DNA of 32,275 nt from assembly GCA_020201435.1 (NCBI GenBank), contig JAIVGS010000221.1, forward strand, positions 1-32,275, in the 5' to 3' direction. The stretch is from Myxococcales bacterium. GTDB lineage: Bacteria; Myxococcota; Myxococcia; Myxococcales; 40CM-4-68-19. The translations under genes were made by a program, and so were the position numbers. Positions 1-7,094 of this stretch are shown here, piece after piece; position 1 is the first letter of the stretch; each line of letters starts with the position of its first letter. The notes under the pieces are model-generated. The model had not been told where the DNA came from, searched no databases, and saw nothing but the letters and a program-made list of their open reading frames with translations.

Positions 1-435
1 TGGCAGGACCGCGTCGTCTACACCGTCAACAACTTCACCGGCTCGTACCTGCGCTCGGCGCGCACCGACGGAAGCGGCGCGGTCACGCTCTCGGAAGGTC
101 ACGGCCAGGAGCTGCTCTTCGAATCCGAGCTATCCGGCGATCGGGTACTCTTTTATCGCACCAAGGCCACCGAGCCGGGCGGATGGCTCTCCACGGTCTC
201 GCTCGGCGGCGGCGGCGAGCGGGTCGTCGGCGACGACCTGACCGGGACCCGCAAGGCCGCCGACCAGGATTTCGGCGGGGTGACGAAGGCGGGCCGGCTC
301 GTCTTCGAGGCCGAGCTGGAAGAAGGCCAGGCGCCGCGGTTGTTCATCGTCGAGCCAGGTGGGGAGGTCCGCGCCTTGACTGGAGCGGGAACGTCCGCCA
401 CCCTGTCGGCCGTCGTGGAATCCGCCACCCACTGA
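1..435 (+). CDS. C-terminal part of a beta-propeller-like protein (5' end outside window)
   Basis: Frame 1 is open from the first base to the TGA at 433-435, giving the last 144 residues of a protein that begins before the window. The sequence alternates short beta-strand-like segments (RVVYTVNN, RVLFYRTK, RLVFEAEL, RLFIVEPG) with Gly/Asp-rich turns, at roughly 40-residue spacing. This pattern is typical of TolB/WD40-like propeller blades. I see no catalytic motif. Function cannot be assigned from this fragment; an extracytoplasmic binding or scaffold role is usual for such propellers. The next gene starts 11 bases downstream on the same strand, so the two are probably co-transcribed. Confidence 0.6.
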   Translation, partial: WQDRVVYTVNNFTGSYLRSARTDGSGAVTLSEGHGQELLFESELSGDRVLFYRTKATEPGGWLSTVSLGGGGERVVGDDLTGTRKAADQDFGGVTKAGRLVFEAELEEGQAPRLFIVEPGGEVRALTGAGTSATLSAVVESATH

Positions 436-446
436 AAGGAACGTCG

Positions 447-947
447 ATGCGCCGCCTTGCCCTCTTTGCTCTCGCTTTCGCCGCCGGCGCGGCGCGGGCC
501 GACGGCCTCGATCGCGACACCCTCCTCACCGACTCGCCCGCGGTCCCGAACGCGGGCACCGTCCGCGTGACCGGGGGGGCCACCGGGTCTACCAGCGACG
601 CCTCGACAACCGGTGGAAACAACGGCACTTCGGGCGTCAGCGGCAGCGTGAGCTGGACGCCGATCGCGAACGTGAGCGGCGACGTCGGCGCCTACACCCA
701 GATCGGCGCGAGCGGCGGCGTTTCCGCCCGCGTCCGCTACCAATTCCTGTCGCAGGCGCGGCACGGCATCGACCTCTCCGGCGGCCTGCGCTTCAAGACC
801 ATCAGCTGGCACGCCTCGGCTGCGCCGGCCGTCTCGTGGATGGCGACACGCACGCTTCAGCTCCAGGCGCTGATCGGGGTCGCGCAGCCGAAGAAGACCG
901 ACCTGACTACGCCGGTGGGCGTCGTTTCAGCCAGCATCGACTTTTAG
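447..947 (+). CDS. Small exported protein, possible outer-membrane beta-barrel
   Basis: The protein has 166 residues. I chose the ATG at 447 because an AAAGGA ribosome-binding site lies 6 bases upstream and because it gives a clean signal peptide (MRRLALFALAFAAGAARA, cleavage after ARA). The mature part opens with a Ser/Thr/Gly-rich stretch (about residues 45-68). It then has several alternating-hydrophobicity strands (VSGSVSWTPIA, VSARVRYQFL, LSGGLRFKTI, LQLQALIGVA) and ends in Phe (VVSASIDF). Amphipathic strands with a terminal Phe suggest a small outer-membrane beta-barrel. I recognise no named family. It follows the propeller gene closely, so both may belong to one envelope unit. Confidence 0.65.
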   Translation: MRRLALFALAFAAGAARADGLDRDTLLTDSPAVPNAGTVRVTGGATGSTSDASTTGGNNGTSGVSGSVSWTPIANVSGDVGAYTQIGASGGVSARVRYQFLSQARHGIDLSGGLRFKTISWHASAAPAVSWMATRTLQLQALIGVAQPKKTDLTTPVGVVSASIDF

Positions 948-1021
948 CCCCGCCGCTCGCCTTAGGTTGATGACCGTCCGCGTGCGAAAGCTCAGGAGAT
1001 CCGGCACCTTCGGCGCCTCCA

Positions 1022-1047
1022 CCAGGGGGGATCTCGCTCCCCCCTGG
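1022..1047. terminator. GC-rich perfect hairpin, possible terminator
   Basis: A 9-bp perfect inverted repeat (CCAGGGGGG at 1022-1030, CCCCCCTGG at 1039-1047) encloses an 8-base loop. It lies 75 bases after the stop of the small exported protein gene and before the next gene. There is no T-run on either side, so intrinsic termination is uncertain. A second C-run (ACCCCCC) follows at once and could compete for pairing. Confidence 0.35.
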
Positions 1048-1098
1048 ACCCCCCAAAGTCTCACCTTCAGCCCAAGCGACGTGGGTGGGTAATTTAGA

Positions 1099-1596
1099 TT
1101 GTTTGTCTTGGGGCACTTGGGGGTCGGCAGCCGGCTGCTGTTCGGCTGGCGCGCCCGGTTGCCCGCGCTCTGGCTGTATCTCGGCTGCCTGCTGCCGGAC
1201 GTGATCGACAAGCCGCTCTTCTACCTCTTCGGCCCGACCCCGCTGATCAGCGGGACGCGCACCTTTGGCCACACCGCACTGTTCCTGCTCGCGTGGGTGC
1301 TGCTCGCGCTTCTGCTGCGACGGCCCTGGTCGACGGCCCTCGCCGCCGGAATCGCCACCCACTTCCTGCTCGACGTCGCCGGCGAGATGGTCTCGGCCCC
1401 GGACCCCGAATCCTCGATCTGGCTGGCGATCTTCTTCCCGGCGTTCGGCGTCCGTTTTCCGGTGGCCCACTTCGCGACCATTCTCGAGCACCTCGAGATC
1501 AGCGCGCAGAGCGGATACGTCCTGGCGGGCGAGCTGGTCGGCGGCGCGATCCTGTTGTCGGCCTGGTGGCGCGGGCGCCGCCGCTCGGCCGGGTGA
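1099..1596 (+). CDS. DUF457/YdjM-type inner-membrane metal-dependent hydrolase-like protein
   Basis: This is a 165-residue polytopic membrane protein with about four hydrophobic segments. It carries the conserved polar pattern of the DUF457 (YdjM/LexA-binding) family: H6 in GHLGVG, PDVIDK with D34 and D37, H58 in TFGHT, and H88/D92 in THFLLD. In this family these His/Asp residues are thought to bind metal; the true substrate is unknown. No ATG is available: the in-frame TAA at 1090-1092 leaves TTG at 1099 or TTG at 1108. The first was chosen because family members begin a few residues before the GH motif. It is bounded upstream by a hairpin and is probably its own unit with the lipoprotein that follows. 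Confidence 0.7.
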   Translation: MFVLGHLGVGSRLLFGWRARLPALWLYLGCLLPDVIDKPLFYLFGPTPLISGTRTFGHTALFLLAWVLLALLLRRPWSTALAAGIATHFLLDVAGEMVSAPDPESSIWLAIFFPAFGVRFPVAHFATILEHLEISAQSGYVLAGELVGGAILLSAWWRGRRRSAG

Positions 1597-1627
1597 CCCC
1601 GAACCCGCTCCCGGTTATCATTCGCTC

Positions 1628-2020
1628 ATGCTCCGGCTTGCCCTCGGCGCGGTCTTCCTCACCGGCTGCACCGCGAGCACGCTCGCCGGCGCCAGCACCG
1701 TCACGGCGGCCGCCGTCGGCACCGCCGCCCTGCAGCGGCACGCCGGCGGCTGCTACGCCATCTGCGCAAACGGAACCACGTGCAACCCGCGGACCGGCCT
1801 CTGCGAGCGCATGCCGTGCGACGGTTTGTGCAGCGCGGACCAGCACTGCGAAGTGACGGCGATCGAGAGCAAGTGCGCGCCGGGTCCGGCCTCCGACGTC
1901 GTCTCGACTGCACCAGGCCGGGGCAAGACGCTGCCGATCCTGCCGCCTCCCGCACCGGTCGAGGGCGGTCCGCCGCGGGTCATCCCCGCCGCCGAGCAGC
2001 ATCCGCCCAACGACAAGTGA
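1628..2020 (+). CDS. Small cysteine-rich lipoprotein
   Basis: The protein has 130 residues from the ATG at 1628. The N-terminus is a lipoprotein signal with a good lipobox (FLTGC, lipidated Cys14). After an Ala/Thr-rich linker comes a compact cysteine-rich module of about 45 residues (CYAICANGTTC, CNPRTGLC, CDGLCSADQHC, ending ESKC). Its spacing resembles small EGF-like or Dickkopf-like disulfide knots, which are common in predicted myxobacterial lipoproteins. The tail is Pro-rich. Its role is unknown, probably at the outer membrane or cell surface. It converges with era, with one base between the two stop codons and no room for a terminator. Confidence 0.65.
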   Translation: MLRLALGAVFLTGCTASTLAGASTVTAAAVGTAALQRHAGGCYAICANGTTCNPRTGLCERMPCDGLCSADQHCEVTAIESKCAPGPASDVVSTAPGRGKTLPILPPPAPVEGGPPRVIPAAEQHPPNDK

Positions 2021-2021
2021 C

Positions 2022-2921
2022 TCACTCCTCGTAACCGGCCCGCCGCAGGCCCTTCGCCGACTGCGTCCAGCCCGGCTCGACCCGCACGTGCAGCTGCAGG
2101 AACAGCTTGGCCCCCAGCAGCCGCTCGATCTCGACCCGCGCGCGGGTGCCGATCTCCTTGAGCCGCGCGCCGCGCTTGCCGATCACGATCGCCTTCTGGC
2201 TGTCGCGCTCGACCAGCACCGAGGCCGTGATCCGCACCAGCCCGCGCGGACCGACCGCACGCTCCGACTCGTCGAACTCCTCGACCACGACCGCCGTGCT
2301 GTACGGGACTTCCTTCTCGGTCTGGCGGAGGATCTGCTCGCGGATCAGCTCGGCGCACAGGTCGCGCTCGGACAGGTCGGTCCACTGCCCGGCCGGAAAC
2401 ATCGGCTCGCCCTCGGGCAGGTATTTGAGCAGGGCGTCGAACAGCCCGTCGACGTTCTCGCCGGTGAGCGCTGAGAGCGGGTAGATCTCGGTCCACGCGT
2501 GCAGGTCCTTCCAACGGTCGATCAACGGCAGCAGCGCCGTGCGCGGAAGCGCGTCGATCTTGTTGATCACCAGCAGCGTCGGCTTGCGCGCCGCGGTCAC
2601 CTGCGAGAGCGCCTTGCGCGTCGCGCTGTCGATGGCCGGCGACCCGGCTTCGATCAGGAACAGCGCGACATCCGCGTCCGACAGCGTCTGGAGCGCCTGC
2701 TGCACCATCCGCGCGTTGAGCCCGCCTTTCGCGGTGTGCAGGCCGGGCGTGTCGAGGAACGCCGCCTGCGCGGCGGGCCGGTTGACGATCCCGAGAATGC
2801 GGCCGCGCGTGGTCTGCGGCTTGGGGCTGACGATCGCCAGCTTCTGCCCGAGCAGCCGGTTGAGCAGCGTGCTCTTCCCGACGTTCGGCCGCCCGACGAT
2901 CGCGACGAAGCCTGCTTTCAA
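2022..2921 (-). CDS. era: GTPase Era
   Basis: Era binds the 3' end of 16S rRNA and helps mature the 30S ribosomal subunit. The 299-residue length is normal. The G-domain shows G1 (GRPNVGKS, residues 10-17), the G2 threonines (T37-T38), G3 (DTPG, 57-60), G4 (NKID, 120-123) and a G5-like SALTGEN near residue 150. The C-terminal KH domain has VIGKRGARLKEIG (246-258). The start is TTG at 2921, overlapping the cyclophilin stop by four bases, which suggests translational coupling. In many bacteria rnc lies directly upstream of era; here the cyclophilin and a collagen-like gene stand between them. Confidence 0.95.
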   Translation of the reverse strand: MKAGFVAIVGRPNVGKSTLLNRLLGQKLAIVSPKPQTTRGRILGIVNRPAAQAAFLDTPGLHTAKGGLNARMVQQALQTLSDADVALFLIEAGSPAIDSATRKALSQVTAARKPTLLVINKIDALPRTALLPLIDRWKDLHAWTEIYPLSALTGENVDGLFDALLKYLPEGEPMFPAGQWTDLSERDLCAELIREQILRQTEKEVPYSTAVVVEEFDESERAVGPRGLVRITASVLVERDSQKAIVIGKRGARLKEIGTRARVEIERLLGAKLFLQLHVRVEPGWTQSAKGLRRAGYEE

Positions 2922-3571
2922 GGGACCTTGGCTGACCGGACGATGTCGACCTTGTCGAGCCGCGTCTGGCTGTTTCCCGCCCGGGCGATCTGCGGCACCA
3001 GGTCTCCACCTTTGACCACCTCGCCGAAGATGGTGTGCCGGTTGTTCAGGTGCGGCGTCGGGACCTCGGTGATGAAGAACTGCGAGCCGTTGGTGTTCGG
3101 TCCGGCGTTGGCCATCGCCAGAAGGCCCGGTTTGTCGAACTTCTTGCCGCTCTGGAACTCGTCCTCGAACTTGTATCCGGGGCCGCCGGTCCCGGTCCCG
3201 AGCGGATCGCCGCCCTGGATCATGAACTGCGGGATCACCCGGTGGAACAGCGTCCCGTCGTACAGCTTCGCCTTGCTCTTCTGGCCGGTGCGCGGGTCGA
3301 TCCAGTCGGCCTGGCCGGTCGCGAGCCCGACGAAGTTCTGGACCGTCTTCGGCGCCTCCTTCTCGAACAGCTTGACGGTGATGTCGCCGCGGCTGGTGTG
3401 GAAGACGGCGTAGAGGTCGCCGGGGCCTTCGGGCAGCTTGACCATGGAGATCACGTCCTTTGCGTTGAGCTCCTGCGGCGGCGCCTGGGGAGGCAGCGGA
3501 GCGGGAGGCGGGACCTGCGCGTTGTCCTTGCAGGCGAACAGGAAGAGCGGGACGAGGATGAGCGCGCGCAT
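2918..3571 (-). CDS. Cyclophilin-type peptidyl-prolyl isomerase, lipoprotein
   Basis: Peptidyl-prolyl cis-trans isomerase of the cyclophilin family, 217 residues, predicted to be membrane-anchored in the periplasm. The ATG at 3571 starts directly at a lipoprotein signal (lipobox LFAC, Cys14); the upstream in-frame TTG at 3604 would add 11 unlikely residues and falls in a terminator hairpin. A Pro-rich linker (about 20-35) precedes the domain. Catalytic and core motifs are FHRVIPQFMIQGGDP (catalytic Arg101), GSQFFIT and HLNNRHTIFGEV. The human CypA Trp position in the HLN motif is not Trp, as in most bacterial enzymes with low cyclosporin affinity. Its stop overlaps the era start. Confidence 0.93.
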   Translation of the reverse strand: MRALILVPLFLFACKDNAQVPPPAPLPPQAPPQELNAKDVISMVKLPEGPGDLYAVFHTSRGDITVKLFEKEAPKTVQNFVGLATGQADWIDPRTGQKSKAKLYDGTLFHRVIPQFMIQGGDPLGTGTGGPGYKFEDEFQSGKKFDKPGLLAMANAGPNTNGSQFFITEVPTPHLNNRHTIFGEVVKGGDLVPQIARAGNSQTRLDKVDIVRSAKVP

Positions 3572-3603
3572 GAGGGGCGCGGAAAATAGATCACCAAAAA
3601 CCA

Positions 3604-3633
3604 AACGTCCACGGCGGAGTGCCCGTGGACGTT
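3604..3633 (-). terminator. Rho-independent terminator of the collagen-like gene
   Basis: A perfect 11-bp stem (3604-3614 with 3623-3633, arm AACGTCCACGG) encloses an 8-base loop. On the minus strand it is followed by a T-rich stretch (TGGTTTTTGG). It lies 31 bases after the collagen-like stop codon and just before the cyclophilin start, so it should separate these two transcription units. Confidence 0.8.
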
Positions 3634-3664
3634 CGGAGTCTGCGCCGCCTTGGGGAGGACGACG

Positions 3665-4792
3665 TTACTGCGGATCGAACGTGACCGCCTGGAGGCTGGC
3701 GATCTGGTAGTCGTTGGTCGGGTCGTAGGTGAAGCCCGTGCCCGACCGGTACTGGACCTGGACGGTGTGGGTGCCGGCCGCGAGCGTCGCGAAGTAGGTG
3801 CTCGACGTCTCGCCGTATTGCTGGCCGCCGCCGGCCACCTGCTGCGTGCCCTGGATCGACTGGCCGTCGATCGCGAGGCGGGTCACGACGTGGCCGCCGC
3901 CGAGGAACACCGAGAAGTTCCACGAGACCTCGACGACGCTCGCCGTGCTCAGCCAGACGGAGAGCCCCAGGTTCGGGATCGGGCGCCAGACGTTGTCGGC
4001 GGCGCCCTTGAACCCGGCCACCGAGACCTGCGAGGTCACGACCGGCGGGATCACGCCGCCGGCCGGACCCTGCGGACCGGTCAGGCCGGTCGAACCGGTG
4101 GCGCCGGTCGCGCCCGTGGCGCCGGTGTCGCCCTTGGGACCCTGGGGGCCGGTAGCGCCCGCGGGACCGGTCGCGCCGGTGTCGCCCTTCGGGCCCTGCG
4201 GGCCAGCGGCGCCGGTGTCGCCCTTGTCGCCCTTCGCGCCTTGCGGGCCGGCCGGACCGACGGCGCCGGTCTCGCCCGGCAGGCCCTGCGGACCGATCGG
4301 GCCCTGCGGGCCTTCCATGCCGATCGGACCCTGGGCGCCGGTCGCGCCGGTCAAGCCTTGCGAACCCTGAGGACCCGCGGGACCCTGCGGACCCGTGGCG
4401 CCGGTCGCGCCGGTCAGACCCTGCGGACCCTGCGGCCCGATCGGGCCCATCGGACCCATCGGACCAACCGCGCCGGTCGCGCCTGTGTCACCCTGCGGCC
4501 CTTGCGGACCCTGAGGGCCCTGCGGACCTTGCGGGCCCGCCGCGCCCGGGTCGCCCTGCGGACCCTGGGGACCTTGCGGGCCGACCTTGTTCCAGGAGAG
4601 CGGCGCCTCGCCGCCCTTGCAGGTGTCGGAGATCCGCGGCCGCCCGCTCGAGTCGACGCATGAGTTGATGACGTCGGTCGTGGCCGCCGCCGTCGTCGTC
4701 GCCGACGCCGCACCCTTGCCCTTTGCGGCTACAGCGGAACTGAGCAGCAGCATCGCAAGTCCAATCGGCCGAGCCATTCTGGTCGCTAGCAT
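3665..4792 (-). CDS. Secreted collagen-like protein with C-terminal globular domain
   Basis: The protein has 375 residues. The ATG at 4792 is chosen because GGGAGG lies about 5 bases upstream. A signal peptide (hydrophobic [13 protein letters not shown]) is followed by a small domain with two cysteines ([16 protein letters not shown]). Then come 58 uninterrupted Gly-X-Y triplets (residues 71-244), rich in GPQ, GAT and GDT. The C-terminal 125 residues, after a VIPP linker, are beta-rich ([30 protein letters not shown]) and probably form a jelly-roll-like trimerisation or ligand domain. Bacterial collagen-like proteins form stable triple helices without hydroxyproline and usually act at the cell surface or in the matrix. 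The gene has its own terminator. Confidence 0.88.
   Translation of the reverse strand: MLATRMARPIGLAMLLLSSAVAAKGKGAASATTTAAATTDVINSCVDSSGRPRISDTCKGGEAPLSWNKVGPQGPQGPQGDPGAAGPQGPQGPQGPQGPQGDTGATGAVGPMGPMGPIGPQGPQGLTGATGATGPQGPAGPQGSQGLTGATGAQGPIGMEGPQGPIGPQGLPGETGAVGPAGPQGAKGDKGDTGAAGPQGPKGDTGATGPAGATGPQGPKGDTGATGATGATGSTGLTGPQGPAGGVIPPVVTSQVSVAGFKGAADNVWRPIPNLGLSVWLSTASVVEVSWNFSVFLGGGHVVTRLAIDGQSIQGTQQVAGGGQQYGETSSTYFATLAAGTHTVQVQYRSGTGFTYDPTNDYQIASLQAVTFDPQ
4061..4582 (-). repeat. Collagen Gly-X-Y coding repeat, 58 triplets
   Basis: A perfect 9-base codon-triplet periodicity encodes 58 consecutive Gly-X-Y units with no interruption (residues 71-244 of the collagen-like protein). Dominant units are GPQ, GPM/GPI, GAT, GDT and GPK. 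Such tracts are prone to slippage, so the repeat number may vary between strains or be miscounted in assemblies. Confidence 0.9.
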
Positions 4793-4938
4793 CGCGCCCT
4801 CCCTTGGGCCCCCGTCACAGGCGCGATTCTGTCAAACAGGCCATGTGGGGACGCAATGCGTCGTTCTCGGGTACGGTGAGCGGGCGGAGTCCTATGAAAG
4901 ACTTCACTTGAACGGTAGGTCGGTGTGCGCGCAGGTCG

Positions 4939-6156
4939 TCAGCGCACCCACGTCCGCGCACGTTCGAGAAATTCCAGGATCAACGGCGCTTTACGCTGCG
5001 AGTAAATCTGGAGCGTGCTCGCGCCCGATTCGATCGCCGCTCGCTTGGCTCCCGCGTACCGCGCGGCCTCCTCCGGATGAGCGCGCAGATAGTCGCGCAG
5101 CGCGAGCGCGTCGCGCCAGAGCGGGCCTTCCTTGATCACCACCTGGGCGTTGAAACCGACCGCGTTGCCGCGCTTGCGGAAGTAGAGCCGGCCGGGCACC
5201 CCGGCCTCGCCGCAGGCCTCGTAGTCGGGGAGCCTCAACAGCGCGGACACGTCGGGCAGGCCGACGAGCAGATCGACGATCGGCTTGGCGTCGAGCCCCG
5301 GCACCGCCGTGCTGCCGATGTGCTCGATGGCTGCTTCCGGCAGCGCCGCCCGCAGGCGCGCGATCTCCTCGGCCGCCAGGTCCGGCCAGCGCGCGTCGGG
5401 CGGCTGCACCGTGACCGGCTCGTCGAGCAGCGCGTGCTCGAGGGCGGCAGGATCGGCCAGCGCCGCCCGCGCCGCGGCCTGTTCGGCCTCCTTCTTCGAC
5501 CGCCCGCTGCCGCGTCCGAGCGCCGCGGCGTCGAGGCGCACTTCCACCTCGTACGATCGGGCGTGATCGGGCCCGTTGATCGCCAGCACCGTGTACTGCG
5601 GCACCCGCCGCCGGCTCTGGAAGAGCTGCTGCAGCTCGGTCTTCGGATCGCGCGCGAGCCCGTCGGCGCGCTCGAACAGGGGCGCGAGCATCCGCTCGAG
5701 GACTTCCAGCGCGCGCTCCATCCCGCAGCTCAGGTAGACGGCGGCGATCACCGCCTCGAGGGCATCGGCGAGGCGGCCGGCGTTCTCGCGGCCTCCGCTG
5801 CGCTGTTCGCCGCGGCCGAGCAGGAGCAGCTCGCCGAGCCCGAGCTGCCGCGCGACCAGCGCCAGCGACTCCTCGCGCACCAGCGAGGCCCGCAGCCGGG
5901 TCAGATCGCCTTCGGGGGCATCGGGAAACCGGTCGTACATCCGCCGCGCGATGAGGTACCCGAGGACCGCGTCGCCGAGGAACTCGAGCCGCTCGTTCGA
6001 TCGCAGCTGCTCGCGCGCGGGCCCCAGCGAGCGCTCGTGGACGTAGCTTCCGTGGCGCAGCGCCTCCAGCGCGACGTCGCTGCGGAGGGAACCTTCGGGC
6101 AGTCCGAGCCGGGAGGTCAGCAGCGCGACGCGCTCCTGGTCGGACAGCTCGGCCAT
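4939..6156 (-). CDS. rnc: Ribonuclease III fused to a GrpB-family domain
   Basis: The protein has 405 residues, about 175 more than a normal RNase III. Residues 1-150 are the endonuclease domain with the signature NERLEFLGD (54-62). The catalytic acids are E58, D62, D131 and E134. Residues 160-226 form the double-stranded RNA-binding domain (DPKTELQQLFQ through KKEAEQAAARAAL). Residues 235-405 match the GrpB/UPF0157 family, which belongs to the nucleotidyltransferase fold: HIGSTAVPGLDAKPIVDLLV (279-298), then a W-x-x-x-L-x-L-R-D-Y-L-R-x-H-P motif. The single frame has no stop between domains. RNase III processes rRNA and other double-stranded RNA; the GrpB part has no firmly established substrate. 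The ATG overlaps the meaB stop by one base (TGATG), so they are translationally coupled. Confidence 0.93.
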   Translation of the reverse strand: MAELSDQERVALLTSRLGLPEGSLRSDVALEALRHGSYVHERSLGPAREQLRSNERLEFLGDAVLGYLIARRMYDRFPDAPEGDLTRLRASLVREESLALVARQLGLGELLLLGRGEQRSGGRENAGRLADALEAVIAAVYLSCGMERALEVLERMLAPLFERADGLARDPKTELQQLFQSRRRVPQYTVLAINGPDHARSYEVEVRLDAAALGRGSGRSKKEAEQAAARAALADPAALEHALLDEPVTVQPPDARWPDLAAEEIARLRAALPEAAIEHIGSTAVPGLDAKPIVDLLVGLPDVSALLRLPDYEACGEAGVPGRLYFRKRGNAVGFNAQVVIKEGPLWRDALALRDYLRAHPEEAARYAGAKRAAIESGASTLQIYSQRKAPLILEFLERARTWVR

Positions 6157-7094
6157 CACAGCCTCGCGGCCTCGTCGGCCACCGTGTAGGGGTCGGTCTG
6201 CCGGCGGGCGATGCGCAGCGCGAGGTCGTCGAGCTCCGCACCCTGCCGGGCGAGCCGGTCGAGCGCGACTTTCAAGAGCCTTTCGCGCAGCACCTCGACC
6301 AGCTCGCTCTTCGCCCGCTGCGTCTCGCGCTGAAGCAGGCCGGGGCCGTTCTTGAGCGACTGGTAATGTCCGTCGATCGCGGTCCACACCTCGGCGACGC
6401 CTTCGCCGCGCGAGGCGACGCACTTGACGATCGGCACGTCGACATCCTTGCCCATCACGTGGTTGAGCTCGAGCATCGAGCGCAGGTCGCGAACGGTGCG
6501 GTCGGCGCCTTCGCGGTCGGCCTTGTTGACCGCGAAGAGGTCGGCGACCTCGAGGATGCCGGCCTTGATCGCCTGGATGTCGTCGCCGAGGCCGGGCACA
6601 ACCACGACGACGGTCGAGTGCGCGAGCCGGCAGACCTCGACCTCGTCCTGCCCTACGCCGACGGTCTCGATCAGGATCACGTCCTTCCCCATCGCGTCGA
6701 GCACGCGGACGCAGTCGGAAGTGGCTCGAGAGAGCCCTCCCAGCTGTCCGCGCGTCGCCAGCGACCGGATGAAGACGCCGGGGTCGAGCGCGTGATCCTG
6801 CATCCGGATGCGATCGCCGAGGATCGCGCCGCCGGTGAAAGGGCTGGTCGGGTCGACCGCGACCACGCCGACCGTCTTGCCGAGGCTGCGCAGATGTCCG
6901 ATCAGCCGATCGACGAGCGTGCTCTTGCCCGCGCCGGGATTGCCCGTGATTCCGACGATCTGCGCGCGGCCCGTCTTCGGCCACAGCTCCCGCAGGGCGC
7001 TTTCCGCCTGCGGCTGCGCGTCGTCGATCAGGCGCATCAACCGTGCCGCGGCACGGACGTCGCCCTTGACGACACGCTCTGCCAGGTCGGTCAT
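6156..7094 (-). CDS. meaB: MeaB/ArgK-type G-protein chaperone of B12-dependent acyl-CoA mutases
   Basis: MeaB (MMAA in humans) is a GTPase that loads and protects adenosylcobalamin-dependent acyl-CoA mutases. The 312 residues show the P-loop GNPGAGKS (51-58), the Mg and switch regions (VDPTSPFTGGAILGD, then ETVGVGQDE at 143-151) and NKAD (190-193). The C-terminal dimerisation helix is intact. The mutase subunits it should serve are in this window (20828-21238 and 23165-24853) but not adjacent. It overlaps the acyl-CoA dehydrogenase by four bases (ATGA) and touches the rnc start, so it is co-translated with both. Confidence 0.93.
   Translation of the reverse strand: MTDLAERVVKGDVRAAARLMRLIDDAQPQAESALRELWPKTGRAQIVGITGNPGAGKSTLVDRLIGHLRSLGKTVGVVAVDPTSPFTGGAILGDRIRMQDHALDPGVFIRSLATRGQLGGLSRATSDCVRVLDAMGKDVILIETVGVGQDEVEVCRLAHSTVVVVVPGLGDDIQAIKAGILEVADLFAVNKADREGADRTVRDLRSMLELNHVMGKDVDVPIVKCVASRGEGVAEVWTAIDGHYQSLKNGPGLLQRETQRAKSELVEVLRERLLKVALDRLARQGAELDDLALRIARRQTDPYTVADEAARL

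Noticed and set aside
4061-4582. CRISPR or satellite array
   Set aside because: The 9-base periodicity encodes Gly-X-Y triplets with synonymous variation; there are no constant repeats with unique spacers.
3650-4663. Long plus-strand open frame opposite the collagen-like gene
   Set aside because: Its repetitive Arg/Thr/Leu/Ala product is the mirror of the Gly-X-Y codons; the minus-strand protein has a signal peptide, ribosome-binding site and terminator.
4850-4862. 13-base palindrome GACGCAATGCGTC between the collagen-like gene and rnc
   Set aside because: It is perfect, but single, short and without a nearby regulator gene, so chance cannot be excluded.
6157-6984. 681-residue frame extending RNase III upstream to 6984
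   Set aside because: The added part is an out-of-frame shadow of meaB with Arg/Gly-rich nonsense; RNase III starts at ATG 6156.
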